From the NCBI RefSeq assembly GCF_018362995.1, contig NZ_CP074372.1:992001-1056000 (forward strand): DNA of 64,000 bases, in the 5' to 3' direction. The translations under genes and the position numbers were made by a program. Shown in pieces: positions 8,696-16,495 of this stretch (positions are counted from its first letter, which is position 1; each line of letters begins with the position of its first letter). The notes below the pieces were generated by a model. The model was given only the letters and a program-made list of their open reading frames with translations, was not told the origin of the DNA and made no database searches. This DNA is from Chryseobacterium indologenes. GTDB taxonomy: Bacteria > Bacteroidota > Bacteroidia > Flavobacteriales > Weeksellaceae.

Positions 8696-8726
8696 AATTC
8701 CTAAATTTGAAATTAAATAAACTAAC

Positions 8727-8762
8727 AAAAGCTTCAACATATGTTGAGGCTTTTCTCTTTTT
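8727..8762 (+). terminator. Terminator after the Crp/Fnr gene
   Basis: AAAAGCTTCAACAT pairs with ATGTTGAGGCTTTT (one G-T pair) and is followed by a T-rich run. Confidence 0.7.
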
Positions 8763-8859
8763 TATACTACAATTTTGTTACATCAAAGATGCATTGGTAC
8801 ACAATATGTTTTAAAAAATAAGATACCAGTGATTATCATTAATTAAAATTTATTTCAGC

Positions 8860-9672
8860 ATGAAGAAGCTCATCAAAATTGTATTTGTCCTTACTGCATT
8901 TGTACAGTTATCCGCACAAAAAATTATTCATCAGGAAATTTTCAGTCCGAAAATGAATAAAAAAATCAAAACAGTGATCATCACTCCCAATCTAAAGCCT
9001 AATACGAAGTATCCGTCTGTTTACATTCTTCATGGTTTCAGTGGTAATCCGGACAGAATTATAAAGCAGGATATTCCTGATTTGGTTAAAAAAGCTCAGG
9101 AATTGAAAACAATCTATGTACTTCCGGATGGAAATTACAGTTCGTGGTATGTAGACAGTCCGGTTGTTAAGGATTCGCAATATCAGACTTTTATCGGAAA
9201 AGAACTGGTAGAATTCATTGACAAAAATTATCCTGTGAAAGCTGAAAAAAAATTCCGTGGGATTATGGGATGGAGTATGGGTGGCTATGGGGCAACCAAC
9301 ATCGGAGTTACGTATAATAAGACATTTGGTATCGTAGGAAGTTCATGTGGTGCCTTAGATTTTAATTCTTTTGGAGAAGGATACCAGAAATATATGGTAA
9401 ATAAGGTTTTAGGTCCATTGGAATCTATTAATCCTGCTTTCCTTACTGACAGCAAAATAAAACTGATGGCCGGAGCAGATCAGCAATATATTTTCGACTG
9501 TGGAACGGAAGATACTCAAATGATCAATATGAACAGAAATTTTCATAAAAAACTGACAGAAATGAAGATCCAGCACCTTTACACAGAATCTTTAGGCGGA
9601 CATGTTCCTGAATATTGGAGCAGATCGTTATCTGAGCAGTTGTCTTTATTTGACAGATTTTTTAAGCAATAA
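8860..9672 (+). CDS. Secreted alpha/beta-hydrolase-fold esterase
   Basis: A 270-aa exported esterase related to the putative esterase family (esterase D / feruloyl or acetyl-xylan esterase-like). It starts with a signal peptide (MKKLIKIVFVLTAFVQLSAQ). The motifs are YILHGFSGNPD, the nucleophile elbow GWSMGGYGA (Ser139), an acid near CGTEDTQ and a C-terminal histidine in LGGHVPEYW. It would act in the periplasm or outside the cell on an unknown ester. It is monocistronic and ends before a GGGCTTTAGCCC-type hairpin. Confidence 0.88.
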   Translation: MKKLIKIVFVLTAFVQLSAQKIIHQEIFSPKMNKKIKTVIITPNLKPNTKYPSVYILHGFSGNPDRIIKQDIPDLVKKAQELKTIYVLPDGNYSSWYVDSPVVKDSQYQTFIGKELVEFIDKNYPVKAEKKFRGIMGWSMGGYGATNIGVTYNKTFGIVGSSCGALDFNSFGEGYQKYMVNKVLGPLESINPAFLTDSKIKLMAGADQQYIFDCGTEDTQMINMNRNFHKKLTEMKIQHLYTESLGGHVPEYWSRSLSEQLSLFDRFFKQ

Positions 9673-9724
9673 ATCCTTTTTTAAGTTTTGGTTGAAGCCA
9701 TTTTGAATTTATATTTAATGATTA

Positions 9725-9803
9725 AACGGGCTAAAGCCCGTTCCTATTGAATATTGATTAGTTTTTATATCAATAGAAGCGGGCTTTAGCCCGCTTTTTT
9801 TTT
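9725..9803. repeat. Double GGGCTTTAGCCC hairpin, probable terminator
   Basis: AACGGGCTAAAGCCCGTT is itself a palindrome. A second copy, GCGGGCTTTAGCCCGC at about 9778-9794, pairs with it, and the inner TATTGA/TCAATA arms extend the fold; nine T residues follow. A third partial copy (GGCTTTAGCC) lies at 9821-9830. It looks like a dispersed palindromic repeat that also terminates the esterase transcript. Confidence 0.65.
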
Positions 9804-9870
9804 ATTGTTAATGTAATATTGGCTTTAGCCAAAACTTATAGAAAATCAAGTAATTTTGAAAATATAAGAC

Positions 9871-9908
9871 AAAAAAAATCCTTTTTGAACTATGCCCAAA
9901 AAGGATTT
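9871..9908 (-). terminator. Terminator of the oxygenase gene
   Basis: On the minus strand AAATCCTTTTTG pairs with CAAAAAGGATTT and is followed by eight T residues. It lies just downstream of the stop of the minus-strand oxygenase gene. Confidence 0.75.
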
Positions 9909-9949
9909 GCGATTGATTGAATGTTCAAAAATGCTAACTAAGCATTATA

Positions 9950-11047
9950 TTAAAAATGTTTAAAGTTTTTACCCAGATGTTCCTCTATCACAAAGAACGG
10001 ATCTTCCGTAAGGGTATGCGCTCTCATGTCAATAAGGCTTACTTTACTCATCATACGAAGCATGATTCTTCTCTCGCACGGCTGTTCTATACCGTCAATA
10101 TTTCTTACTCCCGCCCGGAAAGCCGATCTTCCGTGAGCGCATAAGTGATTATTAACCAAAATCACATCTCCTGCCTGAGGGGTAAATCCTGAATAAATCA
10201 AATGTCTGGCCTCTTCCCAGAATTCATGCAGTGTACTTTGTGCTTCATCAGATTGTCTTATGCTGGAATTGAACAACTGTTCAGCGGCATCAAAACGCAT
10301 AAACGGAAGGCTGTAATTTCCATACAATACAGAATCTAATGTTTCCTCTTCATTATCTCCCGTTTCCAGATTGGCATCTTTTGGAATTTTATAAATACGC
10401 TCAAAAAGAGGTCTGTAATTTTCCCCGATAGCTTCATGAGAACGGATAGAATAAAGAGTAGAAGGAACCTGTTCCTCATTTCTTACATACATAAAGCTTA
10501 GAAAATCAGCCTGATGTTTCAGAAAAGCATCTTCTGTATGTACATACAAATCTGTTGAAGAGCCTGAGCCTGTCTGCGTTTCTTTCATTCTTTCATCAGG
10601 TATGATAGCATGGATCAATCCGCCGCCTTTACGCTGTGAATAATATTGTACAGGTTTTGAGGGAAGCGCCCCATGGATAAGGGCACATGCAAAACCGTAT
10701 AAATTAAATTTTGAATAATCAGCTGCCTGCCAATTGGGAGGAGTAGAGCCTATATTCTCCTGATCGATATCCATTAATCCGGTAAAGATCAGTGCACCAT
10801 ATTGATTTTTTGAAAAGTCACTCGCAAAATCAGCCGCTATATTTAAAATTCTCTCGGGTAAAAAATAAGACGCCAGCTGATGCACATGCTTAATAAAATC
10901 ACGGTTTTCATAAGTGTCATACTTTTTCTGAAGATGCAAAGCCGCATCTTTTATCATTCTTCTTTCCTGAGAGGTGACTTCTATGACCGTAGGAAGCAGT
11001 TTTACAGCTGTTAAACAGTCTTTATCTAAAATTTCTGTAGAATTCAT
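9950..11047 (-). CDS. Clavaminate-synthase-like Fe(II)/2-oxoglutarate oxygenase, likely lysine 4-hydroxylase
   Basis: A 365-aa non-haem iron oxygenase of the clavaminate synthase/VioC/AsnO family. The iron triad is visible as H170-T-E172 (VHTEDAF) and distal H305 (CAHGRSAF), with the Arg-rich RRIMLR segment about 20 residues later supplying the 2-oxoglutarate contact. Family members hydroxylate free amino acids; flavobacterial relatives are known as lysine 3- or 4-hydroxylases. It is divergent from a siderophore operon starting with a PLP decarboxylase. I infer that it makes 4-hydroxylysine, which on decarboxylation gives 3-hydroxycadaverine. Arginine or asparagine hydroxylation is the alternative; the C-H position is not readable from sequence. 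Confidence 0.85.
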   Translation of the reverse strand: MNSTEILDKDCLTAVKLLPTVIEVTSQERRMIKDAALHLQKKYDTYENRDFIKHVHQLASYFLPERILNIAADFASDFSKNQYGALIFTGLMDIDQENIGSTPPNWQAADYSKFNLYGFACALIHGALPSKPVQYYSQRKGGGLIHAIIPDERMKETQTGSGSSTDLYVHTEDAFLKHQADFLSFMYVRNEEQVPSTLYSIRSHEAIGENYRPLFERIYKIPKDANLETGDNEEETLDSVLYGNYSLPFMRFDAAEQLFNSSIRQSDEAQSTLHEFWEEARHLIYSGFTPQAGDVILVNNHLCAHGRSAFRAGVRNIDGIEQPCERRIMLRMMSKVSLIDMRAHTLTEDPFFVIEEHLGKNFKHF

Positions 11048-11057
11048 TAAAAAAAAT

Positions 11058-11086
11058 TTGGTGTTAAGTAATAATTTTTATCTTTG
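11058..11086 (+). promoter_or_regulatory. Promoter of the siderophore operon
   Basis: TTG at 11058-11060 and TATCTTTG at 11079-11086 are 18 nt apart. Transcription would start near 11093 and leave an AT-rich leader of about 170 nt before the decarboxylase ATG. Confidence 0.6.
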
Positions 11087-11093
11087 TTTTTAA

Positions 11094-11106
11094 TTATTCT
11101 AAATAA
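11094..11106. promoter_or_regulatory. Candidate iron-regulator operator between divergent promoters
   Basis: TTATTCTAAATAA is a 5-3-5 perfect inverted repeat lying between the predicted start sites of the operon (about 11093) and of the divergent oxygenase (about 11112). A Fur- or DtxR-like repressor bound here would shut both. The match is short and AT-rich, so this is tentative. Confidence 0.3.
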
Positions 11107-11118
11107 CAATAGCTGAGT

Positions 11119-11148
11119 CAAATTTAGTAATAATTATGTAATCACCAA
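11119..11148 (-). promoter_or_regulatory. Promoter of the oxygenase gene
   Basis: On the minus strand, TTG (plus CAA 11146-11148) and TAAATTTG (11119-11126) are 19 nt apart. The start would be near 11112, about 65 nt before the oxygenase ATG. Confidence 0.5.
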
Positions 11149-11263
11149 ATAAAATATAATAAAAAATGTAAAAATTAAAAACCTGACTATCAGATATATA
11201 TAATTATATATCAGAAAAACCACAACAATTCACAGATTAAAAAAATCACATTACAAAACTTTT

Positions 11264-12790
11264 ATGAACAACAATTTAATATCCCTTGAAGAGCTCGCAA
11301 GCACAACTTCACCTCACATTTCGGGGAATTTTGGGAATATTTTTCATCCTGACAATTATGATCATTATCGTAATGCTGTCAACAGTACTTTAGACCTGGT
11401 TCAGGAATTTCTTTACAGAAACAACAAACCTTTCAGTGGTATAGAAGCCAAAACAATGAAAGGAATGGTACAACAGATTGATCTTAATCAAAAATTATCC
11501 AACTATAATGAGCTTCTAGCAGAAGTAGACGAAATTTATGTGAAACATGCTACAGCTTTTCACCTTCCTCAATATGTAGCTCACCTTAACTGTCCTGTAG
11601 TGATTCCTGCATTGGCAGGTGAAATCCTTGTAAGTGCCATCAATTCTTCTCAGGACACTTATGATCAGAGTGCAGGCGGAACTTTCATGGAAAGAAAACT
11701 GATCGACTGGACCGCGGGTCAAATTGGATATAATATGAATGAAAGCGATGGCGTTTTCACAGCAGGAGGGTCACAGAGCAACTTAATGGGATTGGTCATG
11801 ATGCGTGACTGCTTTTCTCAGAAAAGATACAATCATAATATTAAAATGGATGGTCTTCCAGTGGAGGCAAGCCGTTTTAGAATATTCGTTTCGGATAAAT
11901 CTCACTTCAGTAATCTGAAAAATGCTTCTATTATGGGATTAGGTGAGAAAAGTATCATTAAAGTGCCTACTGATGGCCGTTTCCGTATGGACATTTCTCT
12001 TTTAAAGAAATATATTAAAAGGGAAGAACAGCTAGGAAATATTCCTATCGGAATCGTAGCAACAGCCGGAACTACAGATTTTGGAAACATAGATCCACTG
12101 GATGATATTGCGAATATTGCAGAACATTATAACATCTGGATGCACGTAGATGCAGCGTATGGATGTGCATTATTATTGAGTGAAAAGTACCGTGACCTGA
12201 TTAATGGCATTGAAAGAGCAGACTCTGTAACGATTGATTATCACAAATCATTCTTCCAGCCTATCAGCAGCAGTGCTTTTATTGTTAAGAACAAAAAAGA
12301 ACTGTTGATCCTTAAACATCATGCCGATTATCTGAATCCGAAAGAAATGGACGAAGAGGAAATTCCGGCACAGATCAATAAATCCATTACCCAAAGTACC
12401 CGAAGATTTGATGCGTTAAAACTTTGGTTTACCATAAGGATGATGGGCAAAGAACAGCTGGCAGAATATACAGATACTGTGATTGATCTTACCAAAGATG
12501 CTGCCGCAATGATTACTGAAGATGCAGATTTTGAACTTCTTTCTGATTCTGACTTAAGTGTTCTTGTTTTCAGGTATGTAAATCGGGAAATCAGTGATCT
12601 GAATGCCCTGAATCAGTACATCAAGATGAAATTGTTCTACAGCGGAGAAATCCTTGTAGCGAGTACAAAGGTTGACGGAAATTTCTATTTGAAATTCACT
12701 TTCCTGAACCCAATTACGACGACAGAAGACATTCATCAGATTCTCACCACAATCAAAAAGCATGGAAAAGACTTTAATACAGAAAACTAA
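11264..12790 (+). CDS. PLP-dependent group II decarboxylase (hydroxylysine/lysine or diaminobutyrate type)
   Basis: A 508-aa pyridoxal-phosphate decarboxylase of the family containing L-2,4-diaminobutyrate decarboxylase and siderophore lysine decarboxylases. Visible are the substrate-gate region DTYDQSAGGTFME, FTAGGSQSNL, HVDAAYGCA (Asp296) and the Schiff-base lysine in DYHKSFFQP (Lys328). In rhizobactin-type pathways it makes 1,3-diaminopropane, but no diaminobutyrate aminotransferase is present here. The divergent oxygenase makes 4-hydroxylysine a better substrate guess, giving 3-hydroxycadaverine. First gene of a nine-gene operon; its end overlaps the next gene by 29 bp. Confidence 0.9.
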   Translation: MNNNLISLEELASTTSPHISGNFGNIFHPDNYDHYRNAVNSTLDLVQEFLYRNNKPFSGIEAKTMKGMVQQIDLNQKLSNYNELLAEVDEIYVKHATAFHLPQYVAHLNCPVVIPALAGEILVSAINSSQDTYDQSAGGTFMERKLIDWTAGQIGYNMNESDGVFTAGGSQSNLMGLVMMRDCFSQKRYNHNIKMDGLPVEASRFRIFVSDKSHFSNLKNASIMGLGEKSIIKVPTDGRFRMDISLLKKYIKREEQLGNIPIGIVATAGTTDFGNIDPLDDIANIAEHYNIWMHVDAAYGCALLLSEKYRDLINGIERADSVTIDYHKSFFQPISSSAFIVKNKKELLILKHHADYLNPKEMDEEEIPAQINKSITQSTRRFDALKLWFTIRMMGKEQLAEYTDTVIDLTKDAAAMITEDADFELLSDSDLSVLVFRYVNREISDLNALNQYIKMKLFYSGEILVASTKVDGNFYLKFTFLNPITTTEDIHQILTTIKKHGKDFNTEN

Positions 12791-15182
12791 AACAGGAGAA
12801 AAAGCCCGTGAAATTACTTTCAGAATTCTGTTGAACGGAATGTTGAGAGAACTGGGAAACGGAAAATTCTACCAGGGAGTTCCAAAGTATGACATTCTCA
12901 CGGCAAAAGCTCTTCAGAACAGTGATTATCCGCTGCATATGAGATTTGAAATGAAGAAAAGCGGACTGTTTTTATTTGCTCCGGTTTCTTATCGTTCCGA
13001 AACGCTTTTTCATGAATATGGACCCGTTTTGTGGGCTGTTGACCACCAGAATAAGGCTGTTTTTGAAGTTAATAATGAAAAACTGACCGAGCTGGTTTAC
13101 AAAGAACTTTCTGAGACTACAAACGAAACAGGTTTCAGAAACTTTGTGGAAAGAATTCAAAGCAGCTTAAGAAACCTTGAACTCACAACTGAAGCATGTC
13201 TGCAGGATAATCAGCTTTTAACGTATTCTTTTTTGGAATCTGAACAAATGCTTCCTGCCGGACACAATCTGCATCCTTTCACCAAATCAAGAATGGGATT
13301 TTCTGAGGAAGAACAGTTGTTATACGGTCCCGAATTCGGAAAAGGATTTCAACTGGATTATTTCCTGATTCATAAAGACTGTATCACAGAAAAATCTCTT
13401 CCGGGAGTTTCAGCAAAAGAAATCTTTGAAAAATGGGCATCCATACCGGAAAGTTACGATTTTGAAAACATCAATGATTTTTACATCGTTCCCTGTCATC
13501 CATGGGAAGCGCAATATCTATTATCCACGGAAGAATATCCGGAAATGCTTGGGTCAGGGAAAATTATCCACATCGGCCCTTTGGGAGAGGATTTTTACGC
13601 AACATCCTCTATAAGAACGGTATATAATCCTGATTTTATCTGGATGCTGAAGTTTTCTTTGCATGTTTTAATGACAGGCTCTGTGAGAACAAACAGCTTA
13701 AAAGATCTCAACAGAGGGTATGCTTCGGCAATCTGGTGGCAGCATCAAAAAGCTTCATTTGAACAAGATTTTCCGAATTTTAAATTATTATTAGAACCTT
13801 CCACGTTAAGCGTTCATTATGAGGGGAAGAATATGGACAGTCTGAATATACTGCTCCGTGAAAATCCTTTTTCCAATGAAGATAAAGTGATTCTATTAGC
13901 CAGGCTTTGTCAGGATGAATCTACAGATGGTTTCAATTTTACAACACATTTCTTTAAAAATGTTGCCAATCAACTGGGAATGGAACCGGAAAAAGCTGCT
14001 ATTATCTGGTTTGAAAAATATGTGAGTCTATTGCTTTCACCATTAAACAGATTGTATAATCAATTAGGAATGGCTCCGGAAGTCCATCAGCAGAATCTTC
14101 TTATTCAACTGGATAATCAGCTTCTTCCTCAATCTATTTATGTAAGAGACGGACAAGGGTATCTGATCAAAGAAAGCTTTAAAGGAAAATATGAATCTCT
14201 GATCAATAACTATCCTGAAATTGAGGATCTTTTCATTAGAGATGAACGTCTTTTAGATATTATTTCCCACCATCTTCTGGTAAGTAACCTGAGTGCGTTG
14301 ATTGCTTCCATAGGTAAAACCGGATTGGTGAAAGAAAGAAGACTTATTCATATTCTGTACAGGGAGTTTGAAAACCTTCATGGAAATGAGCCTTCCTCAT
14401 TAACGGATTATGCTTTGAATCAAAGATATTGGGCAGTAAAATCAAACCTTCAGTCGGCGGTGTCTGATGTAGACGGCGGAGTGTCTGCTTCCTCAATTTC
14501 TTATGCTAAAGTTCCGAACCTTCTTCACAAACATTTCTTCTCAGATCAGCTGATTCATCCTCAGGGAACAGAAGTTTTCTTTAAAAGGTATTTCCAGAAA
14601 GAAGATGTAACGATGAGTATGCGTCCTATTGATCTTGAAAATGATCTTGAAAATGACCTTGAAATGCTTCATGAATGGTTCAACCGTGAACATGCCGTAA
14701 AAATCTGGCAGATGAACTGGCCTATTGACGAGCTGGAAACGTATTACAGATTGATGCTTCCAGGTGACGAAGCGCACAGTTATATCATTGCAGGAAATGA
14801 TGAGCCTTCTTGTAATATCGAGATTTATTGGGCATGCAGAGATATTGTTGGGGATTATTACGAAGTGCTTCCTACAGATTACGGAACGCACCAGTTCATT
14901 GCACCTACTGATCCTAAGAAGAAATTTGTATCTCCATCCACTCAATCTATGGTTGATTATGTTTTTGCACAGCCACAGGTAGGAAAAATGGTAGGAGAAG
15001 GGTCTGTAGACTCTCTTGCGTCTATGATGAACAAAGCTCATGTAGGCTTCAAAGTAGATAAAGTAATAGAAATGCCTCATAAAAAAGCCAATCTGAACTT
15101 CTGTTACAGAGAATGGTACTGGGAAAAATTCCCACAGAATAAAGAGGTACAAATCACCACAAACATCACAAAAAATGACTAA
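12762..15182 (+). CDS. NIS siderophore synthetase fused to a GNAT acyltransferase
   Basis: An 806-aa two-domain enzyme. Residues about 1-600 are an IucA/IucC-type synthetase that adenylates a carboxylate (citrate) and condenses it with an amine or hydroxyl: HNLHPFTKSRMGFS, VPCHPWEAQYLL and EVHQQNLL are its landmark motifs. Residues about 610-800 are an IucB/RhbD-like acyltransferase (MSMRPIDLENDLEND, HEWFNREH, NIEIYWACRD, HVGFKVDKVIEMPHKKANL). In rhizobactin and aerobactin systems these are separate proteins (for example RhbC and RhbD). The junction contains a 12-bp tandem repeat coding DLEN-DLEN-DLEM. It overlaps both neighbours, so translation is coupled. Confidence 0.93.
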   Translation: MEKTLIQKTKTGEKAREITFRILLNGMLRELGNGKFYQGVPKYDILTAKALQNSDYPLHMRFEMKKSGLFLFAPVSYRSETLFHEYGPVLWAVDHQNKAVFEVNNEKLTELVYKELSETTNETGFRNFVERIQSSLRNLELTTEACLQDNQLLTYSFLESEQMLPAGHNLHPFTKSRMGFSEEEQLLYGPEFGKGFQLDYFLIHKDCITEKSLPGVSAKEIFEKWASIPESYDFENINDFYIVPCHPWEAQYLLSTEEYPEMLGSGKIIHIGPLGEDFYATSSIRTVYNPDFIWMLKFSLHVLMTGSVRTNSLKDLNRGYASAIWWQHQKASFEQDFPNFKLLLEPSTLSVHYEGKNMDSLNILLRENPFSNEDKVILLARLCQDESTDGFNFTTHFFKNVANQLGMEPEKAAIIWFEKYVSLLLSPLNRLYNQLGMAPEVHQQNLLIQLDNQLLPQSIYVRDGQGYLIKESFKGKYESLINNYPEIEDLFIRDERLLDIISHHLLVSNLSALIASIGKTGLVKERRLIHILYREFENLHGNEPSSLTDYALNQRYWAVKSNLQSAVSDVDGGVSASSISYAKVPNLLHKHFFSDQLIHPQGTEVFFKRYFQKEDVTMSMRPIDLENDLENDLEMLHEWFNREHAVKIWQMNWPIDELETYYRLMLPGDEAHSYIIAGNDEPSCNIEIYWACRDIVGDYYEVLPTDYGTHQFIAPTDPKKKFVSPSTQSMVDYVFAQPQVGKMVGEGSVDSLASMMNKAHVGFKVDKVIEMPHKKANLNFCYREWYWEKFPQNKEVQITTNITKND

Positions 15183-16491
15183 CGAAGCCGTATACAATGT
15201 AATAGGCATAGGTATAGGTCCTTTCAATCTGGGACTTGCCGCATTATCCAATCCGATTTCGGAACTGAAAACCCTTTTTCTGGACCAGAGAGATGGTTTC
15301 GACTGGCACCCGGGATTGATGATTGACCATGTAACCCTGCAGACCCCATTTTTATGCGACTGCGTATCCATGGCTGATCCTACCAATCCTTTAAGCCTTT
15401 TGAATTATCTGAAGGAAACCGGAAGGCTGTATAAATTTTTTATCAGAGAAGATTTTTTCATTCCGAGAAAAGAATACAACCGTTACTGCCAATGGGTTAT
15501 TGAACAGCTTCCACAATGCCGTTTCTCTACTCAGGTAGTGGATATTACTTATGAAGAGGGTTTATATCATGTGACAACAATTCACACCAAAACAAAAGAA
15601 ACAACTGTTTTTAAAACGGAAAGACTGATTTTAGGAACGGGGACCCAACCTCATATTCCTTCTTTTATTCCGAAAGATGACTCCAGAATTATTCATACGA
15701 GCTCTTATCTGTATCGAAAAGAGGAATTATTATCTCAAGGAAAGAAAATTGCGATTATCGGTTCCGGACAGAGTTCGGCAGAGGTATTTTATGACCTTCT
15801 TCAAAACAGAAATGAAGAAACACAGTTGGGATGGTATTCCCGCCCGGACAGATTTTTCCCTATGGAATATTCTAAACTGACACTGGAACTTACTTCTCCT
15901 GATTATGTAGAATATTTCTACAACAGAAGCGAGTCAGCAAGGAAAACCATTTTAAGCAAGCAGCAAGCTCAGTTTAAAGGAATCAATTACGATCTGATTA
16001 ATGATATCTATGATTTTATTTATGATTTGAATATCGACAATGCTGATCCTAATCTTAAAATCATTCCTAACAGCCAGCTGAACAGCGTAGACAATAGTAA
16101 TCCTGACTTTATCAATCTTGAATTCACACAGCTGGAACAGGAAGTTCCTTATAATCAGGAAGCTGATTATCTGATTCTGGGAACAGGATACCGTTACCAC
16201 GAGCCTGCATTCATAAAGAATATTCAGGACAGAATTAAAAGAGATTCCAGCGGATTGTTTGATGTGAACAGGAATTATTCAATAGACCACAACGGAGGCG
16301 AAATTTACGTTCTCCACGCTGAAGTACACACCCACAGCTATATTTCTACCGATCTGGGAATGGCGGCTTACCGTAATTCCTACATCATCAATGATATTCT
16401 GGGAAGAGAGCATTATACAATTGAAAAGAAAATTGCTTTCCAGGATTTCGATGTCGAAAAATATGCTGATTTACCAACTACCAAAATTTAA
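15175..16491 (+). CDS. Siderophore amine N-hydroxylase (lysine/ornithine N-monooxygenase family)
   Basis: A 438-aa flavin monooxygenase of the IucD/PvdA/RhbE family, which N-hydroxylates the terminal amine that becomes a hydroxamate. The FAD site GIGIGPFNLGLAAL, substrate-side DQRDGFDWHPGLM, NADPH site IIGSGQSSAEVF and the C-terminal LGTGYRYH motif are all present, and length is normal. Given the operon, the likely substrate is a decarboxylated diamine (cadaverine or hydroxycadaverine). Start overlaps the NIS-GNAT gene by 8 bp; the next gene follows after 4 nt. Confidence 0.93.
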   Translation: MTNEAVYNVIGIGIGPFNLGLAALSNPISELKTLFLDQRDGFDWHPGLMIDHVTLQTPFLCDCVSMADPTNPLSLLNYLKETGRLYKFFIREDFFIPRKEYNRYCQWVIEQLPQCRFSTQVVDITYEEGLYHVTTIHTKTKETTVFKTERLILGTGTQPHIPSFIPKDDSRIIHTSSYLYRKEELLSQGKKIAIIGSGQSSAEVFYDLLQNRNEETQLGWYSRPDRFFPMEYSKLTLELTSPDYVEYFYNRSESARKTILSKQQAQFKGINYDLINDIYDFIYDLNIDNADPNLKIIPNSQLNSVDNSNPDFINLEFTQLEQEVPYNQEADYLILGTGYRYHEPAFIKNIQDRIKRDSSGLFDVNRNYSIDHNGGEIYVLHAEVHTHSYISTDLGMAAYRNSYIINDILGREHYTIEKKIAFQDFDVEKYADLPTTKI

Positions 16492-16495
16492 TTAA

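Noticed and set aside
14541..15386. A 281-aa minus-strand ORF
   Set aside because: It lies inside the NIS-GNAT and N-hydroxylase genes, has no family motif and overlaps their conserved regions; it is a shadow frame.
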